NCBI GenBank assembly: GCA_023418705.1
Contig: JAEZYZ010000060.1
Location: 1-31,676 of the forward strand
Direction: 5' to 3'
DNA: 31,676 nt
From: Pseudomonadota bacterium
GTDB lineage: Bacteria > Myxococcota_A > Polyangia > Polyangiales > Polyangiaceae
Shown here: positions 14,538-25,100 of the stretch, piece by piece
How positions within the stretch are numbered: position 1 is the first letter of the stretch
Layout: each line of letters opens with the position of its first letter
Made by a program: the position numbers and the translations under genes
Notes under the pieces: model-generated
Seen by the model: the letters and a program-made list of their open reading frames with translations, nothing else
The model's database searches: none
What the model was told of the DNA's origin: nothing

Positions 14538-17500
14538 TGGCGCTCGACCTGTCCGGCATCGTCAACGTCGGCGAGTTCTTCTCGCAGCACTACCTGGAGG
14601 CGCTGCTCGAGTCCGACCTGAAGCAGACCTTCGGCGCCTGGTCGCAGGCCGAGAAGGACGGCGGCCCCAAGGCGCCCCCCAAGCGCCTCGCCGCGCTGGC
14701 CGAGCGCTACTTCAAGGCCGTCAGCCGCGCCACGGGTGAAGGCGACAGCGCCGTGCGCCTGGAGCTTGCGCAAGACTTTCACGCGCACCTGCTCGACGCG
14801 CTCGGCTACACGCGCGCCCCCGCGGTTGAGCCCCTGGGTGACGACAGCGCCGTGCCCGTCGCCCTGAGCATCACCCAGCAGCAGCGGCCTTACCTCTGGG
14901 TGGTCGAAGCGCCGTTTGCCGCCAGCGACGACGACGCGGATCCGTTCGCGGAGCTGCCCCTGCGCGAGCAGCTCCCGGAGGCCCTCCGCGATGACACGGA
15001 CCTCAAGCTCCCGGAAGCGAGCTGGGCCGAGCTCTTCGACGGGGACCTCTTCCGTTCCGAACACCCGCCGCGCTGGGTGCTGTTCTTGGCGGGCGGCGAC
15101 GTCTTCTTGCTGGATCGCAACAAATGGCCGCAGGGGCGCTACCTGCACTTTCAGCTCGGGCGGTTGTTCGGGCTGCGCGATCCGCAGGCGCTGCGCGCGG
15201 TGGCGGGCCTGCTGCACCACCGCGTGCTGGTCCCGGAGAGCGGCCAGAGCCTGCTCGAGACGCTGGACGAGAACAGCCACAAGCACGCCTTCGCCGTCTC
15301 CACGGATCTGAAGTTCGGCGCGCAGCAAGCCATCGAGCTGCTCGGCAACGAGGCCATCCACTACAAGCGCACCACCAGCAAAGAAGGCGTCTTCAACAAC
15401 GAGGAGCTCGCCCGCGAGCTGACGCGGGAATGCGTCACCTACCTCTACCGAATGCTCTTCCTGTTCTACGTCGAAGCACGCGGCGCCGAGCTCGGGGTGG
15501 TGCCGATGGGCTCCGATGCCTACCGCGAGGGCTATAGCCTGGAGACCCTGCGGGAGCTCGAGCTGGTCCCGCTGACCACGCCCGAAGCGCGCGACGGCTA
15601 CTATCTGGACGCGAGCTTGCGGCGGCTGTTTCACATCGTGCAGCGCGGCCACGGCAAGGAGCAGCTCGCGCTCGGGTACGGCGAGCCCATCCACGAGACC
15701 TTCTTGTTGCCCGGCCTGCGCAGCGCCCTGTTCGACGAGGCGCGCACGCCGCTGCTCCGGGGCGTGAAGTTCCGAAACTTCGTGCTGCAAGAGGTGCTGC
15801 AGCTTTTGTCCCTGTCGCGCGAGGGCCGCGGCAAGGAGCGCGGGCGCATCTCCTACGCGCAGCTCGGCATCAACCAGCTCGGCGCCGTGTACGAAGGCCT
15901 GCTCTCGTACACCGGCTTCTTCGCCGCGGAGGAGCTCTACGAGGTCCGCGCCGCCAATGAGGTGCACGACCCGAGCGCGCGCACCTACTTCGTGCCGGCG
16001 AGCCGCATCGATCAGTACAAGGACGAAGAGAAGGTGCGCGACGGGCGCGGCCTGCCCGTGCGCTACGCCAAAGGCACCTACCTGTTTCGCCTGTCCGGAC
16101 GCGATCGCGAGCGCAGCGCCAGCTACTACACGCCCGAGGTGCTGACCGCCTGCCTCACCAAGTACACGCTCAAGGAGCGCCTGGGGGAGCCCGGAAAAGA
16201 CGGCGCCCTCTCCGCCGACGAGATCCTGGAGCTCACCGTGTGCGAGCCCGCCATGGGCTCCGGCGCCTTCTTGAACGAAGCCGTCAACCAGCTCGCCCAC
16301 GCCTACCTCGAGCGCAAACAAGCCGAGCTCGGGCGCCAGATCCCCGCCGACCAGTACCAGGAGGAGTGGGCGCGGGTGAAGTACCACTTCGTCGTGCACA
16401 ACTGCTACGGCGTGGACCTGAACCCGCTCGCGGCCGAGCTCGGGAAGGTCTCGCTCTGGCTGAACGTGCTCGGCCGCAACCTGGAGGCGCCCTACCTCGA
16501 CCTGCGCATCGGCGTCGGCAACAGCCTGATCGGCGCGCGGCGTGAGGTGTTCGAGGCGGGCAGTCTGCTCGCGCGCGCCGGCAGAGGCAGTGGCAGCTAC
16601 CTCGACAGCGTGCCCCAGCGCGTGCCCCTCGGCACGGCCCGCCCCGCCGGCAGCGTCTACCACTTCCTGGTCCCCGACGCGGGCATGGTCCCCTACGCCG
16701 AAGACAAGGTCGCCGCCGAGCTCAAGCCGACCGAAGCCGAGACCCTCCGCGCCTGGCGCAAGGCACTCTGCCAGCCCTACACCGAAGCCGAGGTCGCACG
16801 CCTCGCCCACCTGAGCGATCGCATCGACGCGCTCTGGGCGCAGCACGCTGCCGTGCGCGTCGAACTGCTCGCCGAGCTGCGCCAGCCCGTTCCCCTGTGG
16901 GGCCAGCCCCCTCCGGGCACGAACACCCGCTACAAGTCCGTGGAAGAATCCGAAGAGCTCGCTCGCCGTCTCTTCCGCCCAGGCGCTCCGGGCGAACGCT
17001 TGGCGGCAGTGATGGACTACTGGGGCGCTTGTTGGTTTTGGCCTCTTGTTCACGCCAAGCGGGCCCCTTCACGCACTGTTTGGCTCGATGACCTCGAACG
17101 CCTCCTGGAAGGCGGCATGGACGCCCTCGAAAAGAGCGGCGCTGAAGCAAAGGCACGCCTCGATGTGGTGCGTGAGACCGCGCAGAAACGACGATTCTTC
17201 CATTGGGAGCTGCGGTTTGCGGAGGTGTTCGCGCAGCGCGGCGGGATGGATCTGATCCTGGGGAATCCGCCGTGGATAAAGGTGGAGTGGCAGGAGAGTG
17301 GGGTTCTTGGAGACATAGATCCGACGTTGAATCTGCGGAAGCTCTCGGCGAAGCAGGTGGCGGAGCGCCGTGGTGCAGCCCTGGCTGATTCACCCGCAGC
17401 GGTCCAATACTTGGATGAGCTCGAATCAACGACCGCCACCCAGACCTATCTGAGCAGTGTACAGAACTACCATCTGCTCCAGGGACAGAAGGCAAATCTG

Positions 17501-19123
17501 TACAAGTGCTTCATGGTCAGGAGCTGGTCCACCGCCAACTCGACCGGCAACTTGGGCCTCCTCCAACAAACCGGGATCTTCGATGATCCTCGAGGCGGAG
17601 ATCTCCGAGCACAAGTGTACCGGCGCCTCAGGTGGTACGCGCAATTTGTCAACGAAGGGAATCTCTTCCCGGAAATTCACAATCGCATCACGTTCGCTAT
17701 CACGACTTTTGGGGCGCCCGGCAAGAATCCAGGCTTCCGCTACGTCTGCGGCCTTTTCCAGCCGCACACGATTGACAGCAGTGTGCAGCATGATGGCGCC
17801 GGTGCCATTCCTGCCATCAAGAATGACGCTGACGAGTGGGACGTTCGCGGCCATCGCTCTCGAATCGTCCCGATCGATGAGCGGGCGCTACAGCTGTTCG
17901 CTCAGCTGTACGACCCACCGGGAACTCCGCCGTTACAAGCTCGTCTTCCGATGGTACACAGCCGCGAAATTCTGGATGTCCTTATCCGGTTCGCGCAGGC
18001 GGAACGGCGTTTGAGCGACCTTGGTGACGAGTACTTCTGCACACAGCACTTTAACGAAACGCTTCAACAGCAGGATGGCACGATCCGCCGCGAAACGCGC
18101 TTCCCGAAGGAAGCGCAGGAGTGGGTCGTCTCCGGTCCGCACTTCTACGTCGGCACGCCTTTCAACAAGACGCCGAACGAGGGCTGCCGTCACAACAAGG
18201 ACTACAGCCCCATCGACCTGACGCTCATTCCCGACGACTACCTCCCCCGTACCAACTACGTCCCTGCCTGCCCCCCCGCCGAGTACCTGTCCCGCACGCC
18301 GCATTGGCGCGGGCGTCCGGTGACGGAACTGTACCGGTACGTGAATCGCAGGATGATCGCTCCCACGGGCGAACGAACGCTCACCCCAGCGCTCATTCCA
18401 CCTGGCCCCGCACATGTGGATCTCGTGTTCTCGGTGAGCTTCGCAAGCCCCCATGCGATGGTCGCGTTCGCTGGCATGGCGAGCTCCGTCCCAATCGACT
18501 TTTTCGTGAAGTCCACCGGGAAAGGTGACGCTCGGAACGATCTCCTGGCTCAGCTTCCTCTACCGAGCGACGCTTGCACCACCTACATCACGCGGCGTGC
18601 CCTACGCCTGAACTGCCTCACCACCCACTACGCCGCCCTCTGGCAAGACGTCGCCGACCCCGACATCGCCAACGACGCCTTCGCCAAGGCCGACCCCCGC
18701 CTCCCCTCCTGGTCGCACCTGACCCCCACCTGGACCCGCGACTCGGCGTTGCGCACCCCCTACGAACGCCGCCAGGCGCTGGTCGAGCTCGACGCGCTCG
18801 CCGCGCTCTCGCTCGGCCTCACGCTCGAGCAACTCCTGCTCATCTACCGCGTGCAGTTTCCGGTACTGCAGCAGTACGAGAAGGAGACCTTCTACGACCA
18901 GCGCGGCAAAATAGTGTTCACCACCAACCGCGGGCTCAGCGGCGTCGGGCTCGATCGCAAACAGTGGGAGCAAGTGAAGGAGGCCCACGCCGGCGACGCC
19001 TTGCCGGAATGGGCCCGGGACGGGCAAGGGCCGTTCGTGCCACCGTTCGATCGATGTGATCGCGAGCCGGACATGGCGGAGGCGTACCGGCATTTCGAGC
19101 GGCTGCTCGGGAAGGGGAGCTGA
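14537..19123 (+). CDS. Large N6-adenine DNA methyltransferase (Eco57I / DrmMI-like)
   Basis: A 1528-residue protein of the Eco57I-type adenine methyltransferase group. A YYTPEVL block near residue 532 precedes motif I, CEPAMGSGAFL (569-579, Met replacing the usual Cys), and VDLNPLAAELGKVSLWLN (about 632-650). The catalytic motif IV, LILGNPPW, ends at W913. The gap of about 330 residues between motifs I and IV is unusually long. Residues about 911-1345 are a probable target-recognition region with clearly lower G+C than the rest. No PD-(D/E)xK nuclease motif is obvious, so any cleavage would depend on the partners. It likely marks host DNA at N6-adenine to distinguish self. It overlaps the helicase stop by one base and abuts the next gene, so it sits inside one operon. 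Confidence 0.85.
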   Translation: MALDLSGIVNVGEFFSQHYLEALLESDLKQTFGAWSQAEKDGGPKAPPKRLAALAERYFKAVSRATGEGDSAVRLELAQDFHAHLLDALGYTRAPAVEPLGDDSAVPVALSITQQQRPYLWVVEAPFAASDDDADPFAELPLREQLPEALRDDTDLKLPEASWAELFDGDLFRSEHPPRWVLFLAGGDVFLLDRNKWPQGRYLHFQLGRLFGLRDPQALRAVAGLLHHRVLVPESGQSLLETLDENSHKHAFAVSTDLKFGAQQAIELLGNEAIHYKRTTSKEGVFNNEELARELTRECVTYLYRMLFLFYVEARGAELGVVPMGSDAYREGYSLETLRELELVPLTTPEARDGYYLDASLRRLFHIVQRGHGKEQLALGYGEPIHETFLLPGLRSALFDEARTPLLRGVKFRNFVLQEVLQLLSLSREGRGKERGRISYAQLGINQLGAVYEGLLSYTGFFAAEELYEVRAANEVHDPSARTYFVPASRIDQYKDEEKVRDGRGLPVRYAKGTYLFRLSGRDRERSASYYTPEVLTACLTKYTLKERLGEPGKDGALSADEILELTVCEPAMGSGAFLNEAVNQLAHAYLERKQAELGRQIPADQYQEEWARVKYHFVVHNCYGVDLNPLAAELGKVSLWLNVLGRNLEAPYLDLRIGVGNSLIGARREVFEAGSLLARAGRGSGSYLDSVPQRVPLGTARPAGSVYHFLVPDAGMVPYAEDKVAAELKPTEAETLRAWRKALCQPYTEAEVARLAHLSDRIDALWAQHAAVRVELLAELRQPVPLWGQPPPGTNTRYKSVEESEELARRLFRPGAPGERLAAVMDYWGACWFWPLVHAKRAPSRTVWLDDLERLLEGGMDALEKSGAEAKARLDVVRETAQKRRFFHWELRFAEVFAQRGGMDLILGNPPWIKVEWQESGVLGDIDPTLNLRKLSAKQVAERRGAALADSPAAVQYLDELESTTATQTYLSSVQNYHLLQGQKANLYKCFMVRSWSTANSTGNLGLLQQTGIFDDPRGGDLRAQVYRRLRWYAQFVNEGNLFPEIHNRITFAITTFGAPGKNPGFRYVCGLFQPHTIDSSVQHDGAGAIPAIKNDADEWDVRGHRSRIVPIDERALQLFAQLYDPPGTPPLQARLPMVHSREILDVLIRFAQAERRLSDLGDEYFCTQHFNETLQQQDGTIRRETRFPKEAQEWVVSGPHFYVGTPFNKTPNEGCRHNKDYSPIDLTLIPDDYLPRTNYVPACPPAEYLSRTPHWRGRPVTELYRYVNRRMIAPTGERTLTPALIPPGPAHVDLVFSVSFASPHAMVAFAGMASSVPIDFFVKSTGKGDARNDLLAQLPLPSDACTTYITRRALRLNCLTTHYAALWQDVADPDIANDAFAKADPRLPSWSHLTPTWTRDSALRTPYERRQALVELDALAALSLGLTLEQLLLIYRVQFPVLQQYEKETFYDQRGKIVFTTNRGLSGVGLDRKQWEQVKEAHAGDALPEWARDGQGPFVPPFDRCDREPDMAEAYRHFERLLGKGS

Positions 19124-22100
19124 GTGGCGCGGGGTGGGCAGGTGATGTTGCCGGCGGTGGTGGCGCGGCAGGTGCAAAGCTCGCTGCTCGACTACCTGCG
19201 CACGACGTTCCGGTTGCAGGACCAGGCGCTCGAACGCGCCCTGTTCGAGACGCTGCGCGACCCGGAACGCGGCCTGTTCCGCGGGCCCTACCTGGACGTG
19301 CGCCTCCCCTTCCGCAAGGCGCCGGAGCGCTGGGAGGACGACTGCGCCATCGACTATCGCCCGGGCTTCACACCGTACACCCACCAGCTCCGCGCCTTCG
19401 AGCGGCTCAGCGCGCGCGACCGCGCCCCCCAAAACACCCTGGTCACCACCGGCACCGGCTCCGGCAAGACGGAGTGCTTCCTGTACCCACTGCTCGACCA
19501 TTGCCGCCGCGCGCGGGAGCGCGGTGAGCAGGGCGTCAAGGCCATCATCCTCTACCCGATGAACGCCCTGGCCAGCGACCAGACCGTGCGCTTCGCGCGC
19601 GAGCTCAACCGCCCGGAGCTCCGCAGCGTGTCTGCCGGGCTCTACATCGGCGGCAAGGGCAAACAGGGCGCCGCCGGCCCCGACCACCTGATCGACGACC
19701 GCAAGATCCTGCGCCAAGCCCCGCCCGACATCCTGCTCACCAACTACCGCATGCTCGACTTCCTGCTGCTCCGGCCGGAAGACGCACGCCTCTGGGGCCT
19801 GAACGGTCCCCGCACCCTGCAGTACCTGGTGCTCGACGAGCTGCACACCTACGACGGCGCCCAAGGCAGCGACGTCGCCTGCCTGATCCGCCGCCTCAAA
19901 GATCGCCTCGCCATCCCCAAGGGCCACCTCTGCTGCGTCGGCACCTCCGCCACCATCGGCGGCGAAGGCGAGGCCCCGCGGCGCCTGCTCGCCGAGTTCG
20001 CGAGCCAGGTGTTCGGCGAGCCGTTCGACACGGACAGCTTGATCGGCGAGGACCGCCTGAGCTTCGACGAGGCGTTCCCCAGAGACGACAGCCGCGACGC
20101 CGCCGACACGCAAGGCGACGACGAACACGTCGACAAGGATCCGTTCGCGACGACGGCTCTGCCGGGCGAGCCCGACCCGCTCGATCCGGACGCCTACGGA
20201 ACGCCCGAGGACTACCTCAAGGCCCAAGTCCAGCTCTGGATCCGCCACCCCGTCATCGGCCCCGTCAGCGTCGGCCATGAGCTCGCGCAGCATGGTTTCC
20301 TCCGCCGCCTGCTGACCGCGCTCGGCGGCAAAGATCGCCGCCCCGGGCCACGCGCCTGGACCGAGGTCGCGGACTACCTCGCCAGCATGGATCCGGACTT
20401 CCGCGCCCTGCCGCGGGAGCGCCAGTGGCTCGCGCTCTGCTCCTTCGTCTCGCTCTTGGCGCACGCCCGGAGCTTCGACTCGAGCGGGGGCGCCCGGCCC
20501 TTCGTCTCCGTGCAGGTGCAGCTCTGGGTGCGCGAGCTCAGCGGGCTGGTGCAGGCCGTCGCCGCCGAGGGTCACCAGTTCGAGTGGCGCGATGAGCTCA
20601 AGCCCGTCCCCGGCACGCGCTTCTTGCCGATGGTGTACTGCCGGGAATGTGGGGACAGCGGCGTGGCCGCCGTGCAGCGCGCCGCCGAGACGCACCTGCT
20701 CGACGACCCGGGCATGATCGGTGAAGCCTGGCTGCGCGGGCTGCCAGGGGCGCGCTACCTGCGCTTTGGCCGCTTCCCGGAGCGGACGGAGACGCCGTCC
20801 GGCGAGCAGCTCGAGTTCCAGCAATACCTTTGCCCGGTGTGTCTTCGCGTCGAGGGCGGGGCCGAGTGCAGCAACTGCCGCGAACCCGCGGTCGCCTGTC
20901 TCCCCGTGCGCCTGCACGCGACCCTCACGGAGAAGAAGCGCTTCCTCAGCACCTGCCCGAGCTGCAACGCCGAAGACGGCCTCACCATGCTTGGCTCGCG
21001 CGCCGCCACGCTCTCCAGCGTCGCCATCTCCGAGCTGTACCTCTCGCGCTTCAACAGCGACAAGAAGCTGCTCGCCTTCACCGACTCGGTGCAAGACGCC
21101 TCCCACCGCGCCGGCTTCTTCGCCGCGCGCGCCTACCGCTTCACCCTGCGCACCGCCATCCAGAGCGTGCTCGAGGCCAGCGCCGCGCCCATCCCGCTGG
21201 CTGAGTTTGCGCCTCGCCTGCTCGATCACTGGACCGAGCAGCTCGGGGAAGCCAAGGCCGCCGCCACGCTGCTCCCGCCCGATCTGAAAGAAGACCCGGC
21301 GTACACCAGCTATCGCGGAGCCAATCATCCTAGCAAACCGCAACGCGACGCGCTCCGGCGGCTGCTCGAAACGCGCCTCGGCTGGGAGGTCACGCGCGAG
21401 TACGGCCTGGCCGTCGCCCAAGGCAGGAGCCTCGACCAAACCGGCTGCTCGACGTTGACGCCCAACGAGACCGCGCTCACCCACGCGGCCAAACATCTGC
21501 ACGAATACTTGGTCAACGAACAGCCCATCTATTCGCGGCAGCGCCCCGAGCTCGCCACCACGCTGCACTACCTGGAGGGCCTGCTCCAGCGCCTGCGGCT
21601 GCGTGGGGGTATCCACCACACGCTCCTGGCCCGCTACGAACGCACCGGCTTCCGAGGCTCGCTCTCGAAGCGGCGGGAACCCTGGCTGTCGCCTTTCGGC
21701 CGCCACAGCAGCAAGCCGCGGTTCTGGTATCACGGCGAAAAGCACGAGGAGTTCGAGCCGCTGTTCAGCAAGCCGAGCGCCAGCACCTGGTACCGCGACT
21801 TCACCGCGCGGGTCTTCGCGGGCGAGCCGCAGGACGTGGGCATCAACCCCCTGCTCAGCCGCGCGGTGCAGCTGCTCGCACGCTACGACCTGATCGAGAC
21901 CGCGCCCGATAGCAAAGGCGTAGAGGTATCGCGCTTGTTACCCGAGGCGCTGATCGCCGTCCGTACCGTCCAGGGCGTTCGCTGTCCGCGCTGTGGTCAT
22001 CGCCTGACGCTCGCGGCGTCGGCGGCAGCCCGCTTCGTAGGAGCCACCTGCCTCGGCTTCCGCTGTGAAGGGCACTACACGCAAGCGCCGAGCGATGCCG

Positions 22101-25100
22101 GCGCCAGCTACTACCAGCGCCTGTACAAGAGCGGCCGCATCGAGCGCATCTTCACGGGTGAACACACCGGCCTGCTCGAGCGCGAAACCCGCGAGAACCT
22201 GGAGCGCGAGTTCCGCCAGGCCCCCAAGCCCGATTCGCCGAACTTGCTCACCTGCACCCCGACGCTCGAGATGGGCATCGACATCGGCGATCTCTCGAGC
22301 GTGCTCTTGTGCGCCGTGCCCCCCGCGCCCGCCAACTACGTCCAGCGTGTGGGCCGCGCGGGCCGGCGCACCGGCAACGCCGTGGTGCTCACCTTCGTGA
22401 ACCGCCGCCCCCACGATCTCTACTTCCACGCCGAGCCGCTCGAGATGCTGCGCGGCGAGATCACGCCGCCCGGCTGCTTCCTGGACGCGCCGGAGGTCCT
22501 GGCGCGTCAGATGCTGGCGCATGCCATGGATCAGTGGGCGCGCGCCATGCCGGAGCGGCCAATCCCGCGCAAGATGTCGCTGATTGCCGGGCAGCCCGCC
22601 CCCGAGAAGTTCCCCTATTCGTTCTACGACTTCTACGGCAAGCAGCGCGACGCGCTCACGGAGCGCTTTCTTGCGCTGTTCGCCGATCAGCTCAGCGACG
22701 ACAACGCCGCCCGCTTGCGCGTGAACGCCGCCGCCGATCAACTGGTGCAGCGGGTGCGAGACGCGTTCGAGGCCGTCAGCCGCGAGCGTAAGGACCTCAA
22801 GCGGCGCGTCAAGGACCTGGAAGATCGCCGCCGCGAGCTGGAAGCGCACTCGCAGCCACCACCTCCCGGCAGCGAGCCTGACCAGGAGGGGCGCAGCCTC
22901 GAAGACGAGCTCCGCGACATTGACGACGCGAAGGGGGCCTACCAGCGGATCTTGGTCGAGCTCAACAACAAGTACCCGCTCAACGTGCTCACGGACGCGG
23001 GCGCCCTGCCGAACTACGCCTTCCCGGAGCCAGGCGTCACCTTGAACGCCCTGCTCTACGGCGGCGCTGCGCGCGGCTCCGGCGAGCAGCCCGGCAGCGA
23101 CGCGAGCGCGGACGACCACCGCGGCCAGCGCTTCGAGTACCTGCGCGCCGCCAGCTCGGCCATCCGTGAGTTCGCGCCCTTCAACACCTTCTATGCTGAA
23201 GGGCACCGCGTGCGCGTCTCGCAGATCGACGTCGGCAATCGCGCCAAACCGTTGCTCGAGACCTGGCGCCTGTGCCCGGAGTGCCCGCACATGGAGCGGG
23301 TGCTGGCGGACACCGAGCCGCCCGACGCCTGCCCCGCTTGCGGCGCCGGCCGCTTCCGCGACGAGGGGCAGAAGAAACAACTGGTGCACTTCCGCCGCGC
23401 CTGGTCCAGCATGAAGCTGCACGAGGCCTCCACCGCAGACGACGCCGAGGACCGGGAGGAAGCCCACTACCAGATGGGCGAATTCATCGACGTGCGCGAC
23501 GAGCACCGCCGCGGCGCCCGGCTGATCGAGGAGCCCGACGTCGTCTTCGGCTACGAGCTCTTGCAGAACCTCGAGCTCCGGGAGATCAACTTCGGCCTGC
23601 TGCACGACACGGATCTGGGCAGCGACGTCGCCGGGCAGCACGTCGCGCAGCGCGGCTTCTGTGTGTGTCGCCAGTGCGGCAAGGTTTCGGAGGCCGAAGC
23701 CCGCGCCGAGCACGCGCCCTACTGCAAGGTGCGCACGGCGAACGCCAAGGAAGAGCTGACGCGCGTGTGCCTGTACCGGCAGGTGCGCTCGGAGGCCATC
23801 CGCGTGCTGCTGCCGGTCGCCAATCACGAGGTGGACCGCATGACCCACAGCATCCGGGCGGCGCTCTACCTCGGCTTCCGCAAGAAGTTCCGCGGCAAGC
23901 CGGCCCACCTGCGCATCACCACCGCGACCGAGCCCCGCGGCGGCGTGAAACGCCGCTTCCTCATCATCTACGACACCGTCCCGGGCGGCACCGGGTTTCT
24001 GGCCGAGCTCTGGAAGAACAACGGCTTCCTGGAGGTGCTGGAGCTCGCGCTCAGCGCCATGCAAAACTGCGTCTGCGCCGCCGCCGAGCACAAGGACGGC
24101 TGCTACCGCTGCCTGTACGCCTACCAAGAGTCCCGCTACCTGCCGCACATCTCCCGGAGCGAAGCGATCGCGCTGTTCGAGAACATCGTCGCCAAGAAGG
24201 CGCGGCTTCAGGACGTGCACACGCTCTCGAACGCCGCGGTCGACGAGGTGCTCGAGAGCGAGCTCGAGCGGCTGTTCGTGGACCGGCTCGCGGGCGAAGC
24301 GGAGGGCAACCGCTGGGCTTGGGAGCGCTCCATGACGGGCGGCAAGAGCGCCTGGCGGCTTCAAACGAGCAATTCGGCCTGGCTCTTCGTCGCGCAGGTA
24401 GACGTCGGCCCTGCCGACGGCGTGGCCGAGAGGTGCCGCCCAGATTTCGTCGCCTACTGCACATCGGACAAGACCGTCCGACCCTTGGCCATCTTCTGCG
24501 ACGGCTTCGCCTTCCACGCCCTCCCGAACAAGGAGGGGGGCCGCATCGGCGACGACATCAAGAAGCGGCGCGCCCTGCTCGAGTCCGAGCGCTTCCACGT
24601 CTGGGCCCTCACCTGGAAGGATCTCGAACAGAGCGCCCATGGGGGCGCGCCGGAAGCGCCGGTCACGTTGTTTACGGACGTGCGCGTCAAGATGATGAAG
24701 CAGATGGAGGGTCAGAAGGGGTGGGCGACGCCGCTCGAACGGCGTCATCAATCGAGCTTCGAGCTTTTGCTTCAATACCTGGATCAGCCCGCCGACAGCT
24801 CGTGGAAGGAGTTGCCGCAGCTCCTCGGCACCGGCGCCCTGATCATCGCTCCCCCGAACAACTACGCCCCCGCTGCCCTCGATCGGCTCGCGTCGGACCT
24901 GTGTAGCCGTCCCGCCCGCTTCGAGCCCCAGCTCACCCCCCATGGAGCCGGGTTGGCCCAGCGCTATGGCGGCCTGGAGCGGCGCCCTTGGTCCGCGCTC
25001 TTGGCAGAGGCGACGATGACCGCGCTGCAGCAGCAAAAGACGGAGCAGATCCGCTTCGTGCTCCGCGTCTTCGACGAACCCGCCGCCCGCCGCGACGGCG

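Noticed and set aside
14492..17053. Very long antisense open frame opposite the methylase, and similar ones opposite the other large genes (for example 18602-21745 and 21938-25999, minus strand)
   Set aside because: They arise from the extreme G/C bias at third codon positions. Their translations are low-complexity (rich in R, A, G, E, V, L), with no domain motifs, while the plus-strand frames carry clear catalytic motifs.
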